Positions 17,019 to 26,700 of a DNA stretch of 64,000 nucleotides are shown here, piece by piece; positions within the stretch are counted from its first letter, which is position 1; every line of letters begins with the position of its first letter. Under the pieces are notes generated by a model. That model was not told the DNA's origin and did no database searches. It saw only the letters and a list, made by a program, of their open reading frames with translations. This DNA is from Flavobacterium ranwuense (GTDB taxonomy: Bacteria > Bacteroidota > Bacteroidia > Flavobacteriales > Flavobacteriaceae). The position numbers were made by a program, and so were the translations under genes. The stretch is from positions 248,001-312,000 of the forward strand of contig NZ_SMLH01000001.1 in assembly GCF_004349315.1 (NCBI RefSeq), written 5' to 3'.

Positions 17019-17408
17019 TTATTTTTTTTGAGTAGCTTTAGAAAGTAAATAATCTTCATAGGCTTCCTCAAACCATTTTTTTTTGCTTTCGGCAGCAATT
17101 TCTTTTTGGTCTGGATACAAAGCCGCCAATCGATCGGAAAAAATAGCAATCTGAATTGTATATTTATAAAATTCTTCCTTTGTCAACACTACATTTGGAT
17201 TTGATTTTTTATCGGAAAACTCAAAAAAAAGTACACCAAACTCTTTCAAGGAAAAATTTAATACTTTTACTCTATTCTCGTTGTAAATTGTCTCCTTTAA
17301 AAGCACATCATTGCTATTCACAATTATTTCTTGGGCATTTACAGTCCAAAAAGAAAAAGTGAAGAAGAGCATCATCGAAAATGAAGCCATTAATTTAATA
17401 TCTTTCAT
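17019..17408 (-). CDS. Secreted hypothetical protein
   Basis: A 129-residue protein with a signal peptide (MKDIKLMASFSMMLFFTFSF, cleavage likely after VNAQ). The mature 103 residues are charged and probably helical at the C-terminal end (AAESKKKWFEEAYEDYLLSK). I recognise no family. It is the first gene of a probable two-gene minus-strand unit with the lipoprotein gene that follows, so the two products may act together in the periplasm. Confidence 0.75.
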   Translation of the reverse strand: MKDIKLMASFSMMLFFTFSFWTVNAQEIIVNSNDVLLKETIYNENRVKVLNFSLKEFGVLFFEFSDKKSNPNVVLTKEEFYKYTIQIAIFSDRLAALYPDQKEIAAESKKKWFEEAYEDYLLSKATQKK

Positions 17409-17458
17409 AAGCGAGCTACTGTTGCTTTTGTGTTTTCAAAATTACTAAAAATAAATAT

Positions 17459-17959
17459 ATGGATGTACTGCTTTTGGTTCTTGGTTTTATGTGTGTGCTT
17501 TTAGGTGTTTTTGGTAGCTTTTTACCTGTTTTACCCGGGCCAAGTATCAGTTGGGTTGGATTAGCACTACTCTATTTCACAAATGCCGTTCCTGCTAATT
17601 ATTGGATTTTAGGAATTGCTTTATTGATTACTGTAATCCTGTCGATTTTGGATTATGTGATTCCGGCCAAAGGGACCCAAAAATTTGGCGGAAGCTCGTA
17701 TGGCATTTGGGGGACAAACATTGGATTGATTGTCGGGATCTTTGCTCCAATTCCTTTTGGCTTCCTAATAGGCCCTTTTGTTGGTGCGCTGATAGGAGAA
17801 CTTATTTATGATTTTAAAGACCATAATCGGGCTTTAAAAGCAGCCGCAGGTTCCTTTGTCGGTTTTCTGGCTTCGAGCTTTATAAAATTTGTGTTTTGCG
17901 TGATGTATTTGGGATTGTTTGTCTGGATTGTATGGCAACATAAATCCGAGTTGTTTTAG
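17459..17959 (+). CDS. DUF456 family membrane protein
   Basis: A 166-residue inner-membrane protein with four to five hydrophobic segments. The family hallmarks are GSFLPVLPGPSISWVGLALL at the start, ILDYVIPAKGTQKFGGSSYG in the middle with the following IWGTNIGLIVG, and the glycine-rich PFGFLIGPFVGALIGEL. No enzymatic function is established for DUF456. It is divergent from the two exported-protein genes to its left, with 50 bp between starts, and is followed by a gap and tRNA-Asp on the other strand. Confidence 0.88.
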   Translation: MDVLLLVLGFMCVLLGVFGSFLPVLPGPSISWVGLALLYFTNAVPANYWILGIALLITVILSILDYVIPAKGTQKFGGSSYGIWGTNIGLIVGIFAPIPFGFLIGPFVGALIGELIYDFKDHNRALKAAAGSFVGFLASSFIKFVFCVMYLGLFVWIVWQHKSELF

Positions 17960-18111
17960 TTTATAAAACACGTTAAAATCAAAAAAGCCATCCGTAGATT
18001 CTGAATAAATCCAGAAGCATTGGAAAGCTTTTCATTGGTCTAACTACTAAACCCGGTCAGCTTACAAGGCCGACCAAACAACACAACTAGCTTTAGATAC
18101 TTTATAGGGGC

Positions 18112-18140
18112 AAAAAAGCCTTTCTGTTACGAAAGGCTTT
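18112..18140 (-). terminator. Terminator of tRNA-Asp
   Basis: On the minus strand AAAGCCTTTC pairs with GAAAGGCTTT around GTAACA and runs into TTTTG, directly downstream of the tRNA. Confidence 0.8.
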
Positions 18141-18151
18141 CCCCAATATTG

Positions 18152-18225
18152 CGGTCTGGACGGGACTCGAACCCGCGACCCCATGCGTGACAGGCATGTA
18201 TTCTAACCAACTGAACTACCAAACC
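18152..18225 (-). tRNA. tRNA-Asp (anticodon GTC)
   Basis: On the minus strand the acceptor GGTTTGG pairs with CCAGACC (one G-T wobble), followed by discriminator G. The anticodon arm is CCTGTCACGC with anticodon GTC and the T-arm is GGGTTCGAGTCCC. The length is 74 nt, and no 3' CCA is encoded. Confidence 0.97.
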
Positions 18226-18311
18226 TCTGCGTTATTGCGGTGGCAAAGATACAATAGATTTCCGTTTACACAAGCGTTTTTTGAAAAAATATTTGATAAA
18301 ATTTCACTCTA

Positions 18312-19238
18312 TTATCCAAAGTTTTGTTTTTCAACCAAGTATGTCATTAAAATTTTTTCAAAACTTTCCCCAACGCTTACCGGAATGTACTTTATTCGGT
18401 TTTGTGAGCAGGTCAAAGCGAGTTTCTTAAAGTACGTTCCTGCCTGTTTTTCGTATTCTTCTTTGACATTATCGGCAAAAACAGCTACTTCTTCTCCCGT
18501 TTCCACGTCAATAAACTTCCTTGGAGCGCTATCAAAGTCAAAATTCAGCTCTGTTTTGTTATCGACAACATGAAATAAAACTACTTTATGCTTATTGTGT
18601 TTCAAATGTTGCAAAGCATCAAACAGCGCTTCTTCATTCCCGGACTGAAACATGTCCGTAAACAAGATAATCATCGAACGGCGGTGAATCTTCTCCGCTA
18701 TTTGATGTAAAAAGGTAATGGTGTCGGTACTTTTTTTAGTTGTAGATTGCTCTAAAAGTCCTTCAAGTGTATTTAAGATCATTCGATGGTGGCGGTCACT
18801 GCCTTTTTCGGGCGCGTAGTACTCGTATGTATCCGAAAACACACTTATTCCCACAGCATCGCGTTGCTTCTTTAAAAGGTTCATTAAAACCGCCGAAGCC
18901 AAAACCGAAAAGCCAATCTTATTCTCAAAAAAATGCTGACTGTCATTTAGTTTTGGATAATGCATCGATGAGGAATTGTCAATGATAATATGACACCGCA
19001 AATTAGTCTCTTCTTCAAATCGCTTCGTGTACAAACGATCCGTTTTGGCAAATAACTTCCAATCAATATGTTTCGTACTTTCTCCTACGTTATAGACTTT
19101 ATGTTCCGCAAATTCAGCAGAAAAGCCATGAAACGGGCTTTTGTGCATTCCTGAAATAAAACCTTCCACAACTTGGTTCGCCAACAATTCCAAATGCTGG
19201 AAACTCGAAATTTTCTCTATTTGCGATTCGATCTTCAT
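18312..19238 (-). CDS. DUF58 domain protein (vWA-like, MoxR-associated type)
   Basis: A 308-residue cytoplasmic protein. The family signature GFSAEFAEHKVYNVGESTKH continuing into IDWKLFAKTDRLYTKRFEEE lies at about residues 39-79, followed by a von Willebrand A-like MIDAS start (IIIDNSSSMHYP) and DAVGISVFSDT. DUF58 proteins usually sit beside a MoxR AAA ATPase and other vWA genes. Here the neighbours are tRNA-Asp and an M1 aminopeptidase, so the partner is not in view. A chaperone-like or stress role is typical but not shown. Confidence 0.9.
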   Translation of the reverse strand: MKIESQIEKISSFQHLELLANQVVEGFISGMHKSPFHGFSAEFAEHKVYNVGESTKHIDWKLFAKTDRLYTKRFEEETNLRCHIIIDNSSSMHYPKLNDSQHFFENKIGFSVLASAVLMNLLKKQRDAVGISVFSDTYEYYAPEKGSDRHHRMILNTLEGLLEQSTTKKSTDTITFLHQIAEKIHRRSMIILFTDMFQSGNEEALFDALQHLKHNKHKVVLFHVVDNKTELNFDFDSAPRKFIDVETGEEVAVFADNVKEEYEKQAGTYFKKLALTCSQNRIKYIPVSVGESFEKILMTYLVEKQNFG

Positions 19239-19340
19239 ATTCCAAATATATTAATAATTTAATTCTGATTGAAATACTATTTCCCAACAGCTGAAAATCT
19301 ATTTGAAAAATGTAGTTAAATAATTTGGCTTGACTATTTA

Positions 19341-21902
19341 TTATTTTATTATTTTTTGGGCTCGGTACAATCCATCGGTTGCTTGCAATAGCTTTCTTTT
19401 CAAAATTGGACTAAAATCGGGATTATCTTTTAAAAACTGTTGCACAACATCAAACGCATAAACCGACGAATATCTTCCAATACTGCCACTAAGCCAGCCT
19501 TTTGGAAAGAAAATATCTCCCGTTCTTTTAATTTCTTCGATTAAATACAGACCGTCTTTCAAATGTTTTTTCCCACTTTCCTGACGCAACGGATGATGAA
19601 TATTTCCTAAGGCAGTAAGTACCCATGCTTCTTTTTCTCGATTTTTTTCGTCTTTTAGGGATTCCATAAAAGCATCCCGTACAGCCTCCTCTTTGGATAA
19701 CGAAGGGAGCAAAAATTCAAATCGTTTTTGCTTGTCAGGATTGCTGATTGTTGCTTTGGTCTGATTGAGAATTTCTTCTGCCTTTTCGTGTTGAAAAATA
19801 GCCAAATCCATTGCCATATTCGTAAAGTCATCTTCATTTAACTTCAAATCGGGAATCGTGGTTTCTTTATTCCATATTTGGTATAACTTTTCTTTCCCCG
19901 ATTCCGAATAAGCTATGGAACTGAACAAGCCAAATATTGTTTTTTTGAGATTTGCCGGCAACTTGGTCTGCAAACGTTGATAAACTAAATTCTCTAGTTC
20001 TTTTTGACCTTCAATCTGTTGTTTCGGGCTAAGAAATTTCCAAAATATAGACGTCAATTGATTCGACAACAACTTAGCGACCAATTCATTTGACTCAGTA
20101 GCAATCCCTTTAAGACAACTATTAAATGCCTCCAAAGGTGCAATTTTTCCAGTTAAGGTATTTTCATAAAGATTGATATAACTATAGGCTCGTGCCACTT
20201 CATTCTGGACAGACGGAAAATAATCTAAACGATTTACATCTATTGGGAAAACTCCATAGCCATAACCATTATAATTATAAATAATAGTTATGGGCTTAGC
20301 CAGCCCGATTGCAGCATTGAGTTTGGTCATTTTATTTTTTATCGAAACAGTAATCACTCTTGTACTATCAGGATACACCAACCCAATCTCGAAAATCTGT
20401 GGCCAAAGATTTTTAGACTGATCCTCAGCCTGCTGGTAAATTTCGAAACTTTTGATACGATTAGCGGCATCGTAAACAATACGATCCGAGAGAAGCGGCC
20501 TTCCCGATTGGTTGACCCAAACATTACTCCATTGTTTCATATTCAAAGGGGTCTTGGTATCCAGAATTTCAACCAAATTATTCCAATCGGCATTATCATT
20601 AGCATATTTTTTAATATATACTTGTATTCCTTTTCGAAATGCTTCTTCCCCCATAGACGTTTCTAATTGGCGCATCATAATAGGGGCTTTGTTATAAATA
20701 ATACTCCCATAAAGTGACCCAGCATCCTTAAGATTCGCTAAATTCTGCTTGATAGGATGTGTCCCGGCGCTACGGTCTTCCCCATACGCATTAGGATAAT
20801 GAGTTGTTAAAAATTGCAAATCATGGTTGACCTCCGGAAACACTGGATTCATGATTTTACCGGCCATGAAATTAGCAAATACCTCTTTCATCCAGACATC
20901 ATCAAACCATTTCATGGTAACCAAATCACCAAACCACATGTGAGCCGTTTCGTGTGCAATTAATTTGCCACGATCCAATTTATCGCTATCGGTGGCGCTA
21001 TTATCCAAAAATAAAGCAGATTCCTTATATTGTATCGCTCCAACATGCTCCATACCTCCGTATTGAAATACTGGAATGGCTGCAAAATCCATTTTTTGGA
21101 AAGGGAAAGGATGTTGCGTGTATTTTTCTAAAAAATCAATCGCCTGTTGGTGCGTCTTAAAAATCACATCAGTACTCGCTTGGATTTTTTTGACATCATT
21201 TTCCCGAAACAACATCTTCATTTCAAAAGCCCCGGGATTTTTGGAAATACTTTTAAATTTTCCTGCCACAAAAGAAAACAAATACGTACTCATCTTGTCC
21301 GTTTCCCCAAACTGATATTGTACAAAATCACCTTGGTCGATTTGCTTGACCAATGGCGCTCCACACAACACGCTCCAATCTTTTGGTGCTGTAATAGTAA
21401 GGGTATATCTCGCTTTAATATCTGGCTGGTCAAAACAAGGAAACAAAGTACTTGCTCTATCCGGAACCAATAAAGTGTACAAAAAATCAGCATTTCTATT
21501 CAATGACAAATCTCCGGCTATAAAAGAAATAGCAATCAAGTTACTGCCCAGTTTTAGATTTTCTCTCGGAATAACCAGGTGTTCTTTCTCCTGTTGGACA
21601 GCAATTGCCACTCCATTCACAGTAACCGATTTCAAGTTTTGGGTCTTTTCATTAAAGTCCAAATACAAGGGCTCTTTCAGGCTCAACACGTTCAGGTTTA
21701 ACACTAGTTCTGAAGGTATCGGGCTATCTTTCTTTTCTGGAATAGCAAATGACAACTTATAGGCCACATCCGAAACTTGTTGTTTACGGAAACTGGCCAA
21801 TTCTTTTGAAACACCATTTTGCAATACAATATTGGTTTCTTTTAAAGTTTGGCAAGAGCTGATTACTAAAAACAAACACAAAAAGCAATGTGGAATTTTC
21901 AT
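19341..21902 (-). CDS. M1 family aminopeptidase, lipoprotein
   Basis: An 853-residue zinc aminopeptidase. It carries a lipoprotein signal (MKIPHCFLCLFLVISSCQ), so it is membrane-anchored outside the cytoplasm. The zinc motif HETAHMWFGD starts at residue 317, and the third ligand lies in WMKEVFANFMAG. The substrate-binding GAMEN loop is changed to GGMEH (in YGGMEHVGAIQY), so the position of the exopeptidase Glu is kept but the final Asn is replaced by His. A helical C-terminal domain follows from about 530. The size matches the family. It is probably transcribed alone. Confidence 0.93.
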   Translation of the reverse strand: MKIPHCFLCLFLVISSCQTLKETNIVLQNGVSKELASFRKQQVSDVAYKLSFAIPEKKDSPIPSELVLNLNVLSLKEPLYLDFNEKTQNLKSVTVNGVAIAVQQEKEHLVIPRENLKLGSNLIAISFIAGDLSLNRNADFLYTLLVPDRASTLFPCFDQPDIKARYTLTITAPKDWSVLCGAPLVKQIDQGDFVQYQFGETDKMSTYLFSFVAGKFKSISKNPGAFEMKMLFRENDVKKIQASTDVIFKTHQQAIDFLEKYTQHPFPFQKMDFAAIPVFQYGGMEHVGAIQYKESALFLDNSATDSDKLDRGKLIAHETAHMWFGDLVTMKWFDDVWMKEVFANFMAGKIMNPVFPEVNHDLQFLTTHYPNAYGEDRSAGTHPIKQNLANLKDAGSLYGSIIYNKAPIMMRQLETSMGEEAFRKGIQVYIKKYANDNADWNNLVEILDTKTPLNMKQWSNVWVNQSGRPLLSDRIVYDAANRIKSFEIYQQAEDQSKNLWPQIFEIGLVYPDSTRVITVSIKNKMTKLNAAIGLAKPITIIYNYNGYGYGVFPIDVNRLDYFPSVQNEVARAYSYINLYENTLTGKIAPLEAFNSCLKGIATESNELVAKLLSNQLTSIFWKFLSPKQQIEGQKELENLVYQRLQTKLPANLKKTIFGLFSSIAYSESGKEKLYQIWNKETTIPDLKLNEDDFTNMAMDLAIFQHEKAEEILNQTKATISNPDKQKRFEFLLPSLSKEEAVRDAFMESLKDEKNREKEAWVLTALGNIHHPLRQESGKKHLKDGLYLIEEIKRTGDIFFPKGWLSGSIGRYSSVYAFDVVQQFLKDNPDFSPILKRKLLQATDGLYRAQKIIK

Positions 21903-21936
21903 TTCAATTGAGAATTAATTATTTGATAAAAATAAC

Positions 21937-21964
21937 AAAAGGCTTGACTTTCGCCAAACCTTTT
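21937..21964 (-). terminator. Terminator after trxA
   Basis: Read on the minus strand, AAAAGG(T)TTGG pairs with CAAGCCTTTT around CGAAAGT and is followed by T-rich sequence. It separates trxA from the M1 peptidase gene. Confidence 0.7.
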
Positions 21965-22006
21965 ATTTGAATCTTTTCAGATTCTATATAAATCATAATC
22001 TACTGA

Positions 22007-22324
22007 TTACAACAAAGCGTCTAAACTATCAGCGTAAGTTTGTTTCGGAGCAACTCCTACTTGTTTTCCTACTACTTCTCCGTTATGAAAAACCAACACC
22101 GTTGGAATATTCCTCACTCCGTATTTTGCAGCAAATTCTTGGTTTGCATCAACATCAACTTTTCCTACTACTACTTTCCCTTCGTACTCGTTGCTTAGTT
22201 CGTCAATGATTGGTCCTACCATTCTACAAGGTCCACACCATGCTGCCCAAAAATCCACCATTACTGGTTTTGTTGATTTCAAAACTACTTCTTCAAAAGT
22301 AGCGTCTGTTATTGCTAATGCCAT
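22007..22324 (-). CDS. trxA: Thioredoxin
   Basis: A 105-residue cytoplasmic disulfide reductase. The active site is WCGPC with C30 and C33 (FWAAWCGPCRMVGPIIDELS). The cis-proline loop RNIPTVLVFHNGEVVGKQVG and the full single thioredoxin fold are present, with no signal peptide. It supplies electrons to ribonucleotide reductase, peroxiredoxins and methionine sulfoxide reductases. It lies upstream of the M1 peptidase on the same strand but is separated from it by a terminator-like hairpin. Confidence 0.97.
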   Translation of the reverse strand: MALAITDATFEEVVLKSTKPVMVDFWAAWCGPCRMVGPIIDELSNEYEGKVVVGKVDVDANQEFAAKYGVRNIPTVLVFHNGEVVGKQVGVAPKQTYADSLDALL

Positions 22325-22490
22325 AATTTTTTTATTTAAAGTTTATCGTTCGGATATTTAAAGTCTCAAACTCGGTTACAAATTTAGAAATTAAAAACAA
22401 ACCAAACGCTATTCATAAATTAGTTTTGACTATTAATACATCGTCAATTCTTATTCCCTCGTTTCAATTCATTCAAAATTATAACAATTA

Positions 22491-22598
22491 GGAGCTATTT
22501 ACTCCGTCAGTTCGCTTCGCTCGTGTCCTGCTGTACGCTGTATCTTTTCCTCTTTAAAGAAAAAAGAAAAAGGGTGCCGCTTCCATCAGGGCTATGAC
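22491..22598. repeat. Structured hairpin repeat, copy B, with a nested insertion
   Basis: Same element as at 13062-13150: CCTG (22527-22530) pairs with CAGG (22587-22590), with the conserved GCTGTA, TATCTTTTCC and GCCGCTTCCAT blocks. After GGAGCTATTT an extra ~26 nt is present compared with copy A. This includes 22505-22527, the exact reverse complement of 16435-16457. It occupies most of the 355-bp gap between trxA and the outer-membrane protein gene. Confidence 0.6.
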
Positions 22599-22627
22599 AT
22601 TTGGGGATTTCAAAACGTTTAGACCAC

Positions 22628-22657
22628 AAAAAAAGACCCTCTTTTCAGAAGGTCTTC
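22628..22657 (-). terminator. Terminator of the outer-membrane protein gene
   Basis: Read on the minus strand, AAGACC(T)TCT pairs with AGA(G)GGTCTT around GAAA and continues into a run of T. Confidence 0.8.
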
Positions 22658-22679
22658 ATTCTATTTCAATTGTACTTGA

Positions 22680-23591
22680 TTATAGACTGTATTTCAAACC
22701 AAGAGTTAATCCCAACCCACTGATTCCAACATAAGAACTCAATTCATCCATTGGTTTCGTTGAATCTAACCCATTTGGATTTGTTGCAGCATTATTTGAA
22801 TTAACATCCAAACGATCTACATAATTCGTATGAATTTGAGCCTGACTTCTACCTGCTAATACATCTTGACCATTCGTTGTAAATTCAGTAGTTTCTTTAG
22901 TTTTTCCATGAACCGTAAAATTACGGTATTCTAATTCCGCAAAAGCAGAAATTCTCTTTCCTAATTTATACGACGTCCCTAAAGCAGACATAAATCCTAC
23001 TGTTGGATTTGGCTTTACCTTATCTACACTATGCACAGCTACTGTTGCTGGACTAGCCACACCTGTTGGAACCACTGCATCTGTAGTAATTTCTAAATCA
23101 CCGTGTATAGGCAACAAAACACCCACTTTAGTATAAGGCTCAAAGCCTTTATGTTCCCCTAAAAACAACACTAACGCTGGTGCTAAATCAAAAGCCGTAA
23201 TCTGGCCTACAGATCTGAAATTATAAACAGGCCTCCCATTAGATATAAATATTTGATCTGTAGTCGTTTGCGCCATTGTTTTATCATTACTAGAATAATA
23301 GTTAACACCTATCTCAACACCTAAACGAGTATTGAATCTGTAACCCGCAGTTATTCCAGTACGAAAACCTTCTCCAAAAGAACCTGTAATACTTTCTTCC
23401 GAAGTTAATTTTCCACCAACATAAACTTTATCTAAAGCTGCGTTCCCTCCAACTGTTGGGAATTCTGTAGCGGCAGTTTGCATAAAATAAGATCCGCCTA
23501 ATTTAAAATACCAACTTTCTTTTTTTTCAGTTTGCGCTACCATAGCCATGGTACAAACCATGAATCCTAATAAAAACAGGTTCTTTTTCAT
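22680..23591 (-). CDS. Outer-membrane beta-barrel protein
   Basis: A 303-residue predicted outer-membrane protein. The ATG at 23591 gives the signal peptide MKKNLFLLGFMVCTMAMVAQ. An upstream in-frame start would add 16 polar residues before it and is unlikely. The mature part alternates amphipathic strands (WYFKLGGSYFM, GFRTGITAGYRFNTRLGVEI, ITAFDLAPALVLFLG, ISAFAELEYRNF) and ends with LGLTLGLKYSL, a C-terminal aromatic/hydrophobic strand. It fits the OMP_b-brl group; ligand unknown. It is well terminated downstream and seems to be transcribed alone. Confidence 0.82.
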   Translation of the reverse strand: MKKNLFLLGFMVCTMAMVAQTEKKESWYFKLGGSYFMQTAATEFPTVGGNAALDKVYVGGKLTSEESITGSFGEGFRTGITAGYRFNTRLGVEIGVNYYSSNDKTMAQTTTDQIFISNGRPVYNFRSVGQITAFDLAPALVLFLGEHKGFEPYTKVGVLLPIHGDLEITTDAVVPTGVASPATVAVHSVDKVKPNPTVGFMSALGTSYKLGKRISAFAELEYRNFTVHGKTKETTEFTTNGQDVLAGRSQAQIHTNYVDRLDVNSNNAATNPNGLDSTKPMDELSSYVGISGLGLTLGLKYSL

Positions 23592-23771
23592 AATTTTACT
23601 CTTAATTAATTTATACAAACATAAATAATTATAAGACAATTTTTACAGATGCTTTAGCATCACAAAAGAACAATCATTACAATATTCGAAATTAAAGCTA
23701 AAAGTATGCATGCATGTTGAATCTTTAACTAAAAGGTAAAATTTACAATCAATATTTAACTGTTAAAAAAA

Positions 23772-26700
23772 TCAATTCAACTTAAAATTAATCTGCATCT
23801 TCTCCAACTCCACCAACAATTCATTCGAAATTTTGATTTTTAATTTTCTACTGGGCATGGTTAGTTTCGTCACCACTTTTATCTCTTCGACTTCTGTAGT
23901 ACTATTTATTTCAGGAACTTCAAGCATCGATGCATCAGAATCGTCGCTTTCATCAACAAAAGCTGCCTCTTCATTTTCTATTTCAACAGGAGCAACAGTA
24001 ACGAGTCGTTTGGTTTTTTCCAATTCCATGATTTCAAAAGACACTGTATTATCCCCTTTATTCTCTTGAAAAAGATGACTTAATTTATGGATAAAATCAG
24101 TTTCTAAATCCTTTATATTTAATAGCACGACTAATTTTCTAGCGAAGGTTTCTAAAACATCTTGCAATTGCTTTACCTCCACAAATTGTAATCTTGGTTC
24201 GGTTTTTTTACCAGTCTCTCTATTTACCCAACCATCTTTGATGTTGACTTTAATAAAAACAAACTCATTTTGTCTAAAGAAATGGCGAAACTTTAAATAC
24301 TCTTCCCCAAAAATTCGGAATTCATAACTTTCGTCATAACCCTCCAGAGTAAACATACCCCAGCCTTTTCCGTTCTTAGCTTCTCGATGCTGGATATTAT
24401 TTACAATACCACCAAATGTTAGATTTTTACCTATATGTAATTCCATGTTTCTAAGCGCTTCTAATTTGGCATTACAAAAATGTTTCATTTCAAATTTGTA
24501 ATCATCCAGCGGATGTCCCGAGATGTAAATCCCTACGACTTCTTTTTCTCTAGAAAGCTTTTCCATCATACTCCAATCTTCACATGGCGGTACAACAGGC
24601 TCTTCAATTTGTACTTCGCTGGTATCCCCAAACAAACTTACTTGAGAGGAATTCTCATTTTCCTGAAATTTTGACCCATATCGAATCGCTTTTTCATAAA
24701 AGGTAATTCCATCTCCATCATCATGAAAATATTGCGCTCTCGTTGTTCCTAAAAACGAATCAAACCCTCCAGCCAAAACCAAATTCTCCAATGCTTTTTT
24801 ATTCGCAGCACGTAAATCGATACGTTTGGTCAAATCAAAAATCGATTTGTATCGTCCGTCTTTTCTATTCTCCACAATTGTTGCCACAGCTCCAGACCCC
24901 ACACCTTTTACGGCTCCCATTCCAAAACGCACCGCATAATCATCATTTACGGTAAATTTATAAAACGACTCATTGACATCGGGTCCTAAAACTTGTAATC
25001 CCATACGCTTGCATTCTTCCATAAAGAAAGAAACCTGCTTGATATCACTCATATTATTAGACAAAACCGCAGCCATATATTCCGCTGGATAATTGGCCTT
25101 CAAAAATGCCGTTTGATAGGCAATCCAGGCATAACAAGTCGAGTGCGATTTATTAAAGGCATATTCCGCAAAAGCCTCCCAGTCTTTCCAAATTTTCTCC
25201 AACTTATCTTCGGCATGGCCTTTGGCGGCAGCCTGACTGATAAATTTAGGTTTCATTTTATCCAGAACGTCCTTTTGTTTTTTTCCCATTGCTTTACGCA
25301 AAACGTCGGCATCCCCTTTAGAGAAATCCGCCAGTTTTTGGGACAAAAGCATTACTTGTTCTTGGTAAACGGTAATTCCGTACGTATCTTTTAGTAATTC
25401 TTCACAGGCATCAAGGTCATAAATAATTTCCTCTTCGCCATTTTTTCTTTTTACAAAACTCGGAATATAAGCAATTGGTCCCGGACGATACAACGCATTC
25501 ATGGCAATTAAATCCGGAAAAACCGTTGGCTTCAATTCCTTCATGTATTTCTGCATTCCCGGACTCTCATACTGGAAAATCCCTACCGTTTCTCCTCGTT
25601 GAAAAAGCTCATACGTCTTCAAATCATCAATAGGAAATTCATCCGGATTAAGATCAATTCCGCTTCTATATTTCACCAACTTAACCGTGTCTTTTATCAG
25701 AGTTAGGGTTTTCAAACCCAAGAAGTCCATCTTCAATAAACCCGCACTTTCCACCACCGAGTTGTCAAACTGGGTCACATACAAATCAGAATCTTTGGCG
25801 GTAGCCACAGGAACAAAATTGGTAATGTCGCTCGGCGTAATAATCACTCCGCAGGCGTGAATCCCAGTATTTCTTAGATTCCCTTCTAAAACTTTGGCTT
25901 GCTGAATGGTTTCTCCACCCAAATCACTTTCATTGGCAAGCCCTATTAATTCTTTTATTTTATCGTATTCTTCCGGACGAACCGCTTTCTTAATTACATC
26001 TTCTTTTTCATTTAAAAAACGCGCCAAATTCCATTTAGACGGCATCATTCCCGGAATCAATTTTGCTATTTTATCGGCTTCAAATAATGGTAAATCCAAA
26101 ACACGGGCCGTATCTCGAATGGCTGATTTTGTTGCCATTTTACCATATGTGATAATCTGTGCTACTTGTTTCGAGCCGTATTTCCGGATCACATAATCCA
26201 TTACACTGCTTCGTCCTTCGTCATCAAAATCGATATCAATATCGGGTAGTGACACACGATCGGGATTCAAGAAACGCTCAAAAAGCAGGTTGTACATCAA
26301 TGGGTCAATATTGGTAATTTTCAAACAATACGCCACCACCGATCCCGCCGCTGAACCACGACCAGGACCTACAGACACCCCCATACTTCTGGCCTCGGCA
26401 ATTAAATCCTGTACAATCAGGAAATATCCTGGATAACCGGAATTGGAGATCGTCAACAATTCAAAATCCAGTCGTTCTTGAATTTCTTCAGTTATTACAG
26501 GATATCTTCGATTGGCGCCTTCAAAAGTAAGATGTCTTAAATACGCATTTTCTCCTCGTACACCGCCATCTTTTTCATCTTCCGGATTATTAAATGCTGT
26601 TGGAATTTCAAATTTAGGAAGCAAAACTTCTCTCGCTAAATCGAAAATTTCAATTTTATCCACAATCTCCGAAATATTCGAAATCGCTTCGGGCAAATTT

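Noticed and set aside
18187..18573. 128-codon frame over tRNA-Asp and the DUF58 3' end
   Set aside because: It is antisense to both, with no family similarity.
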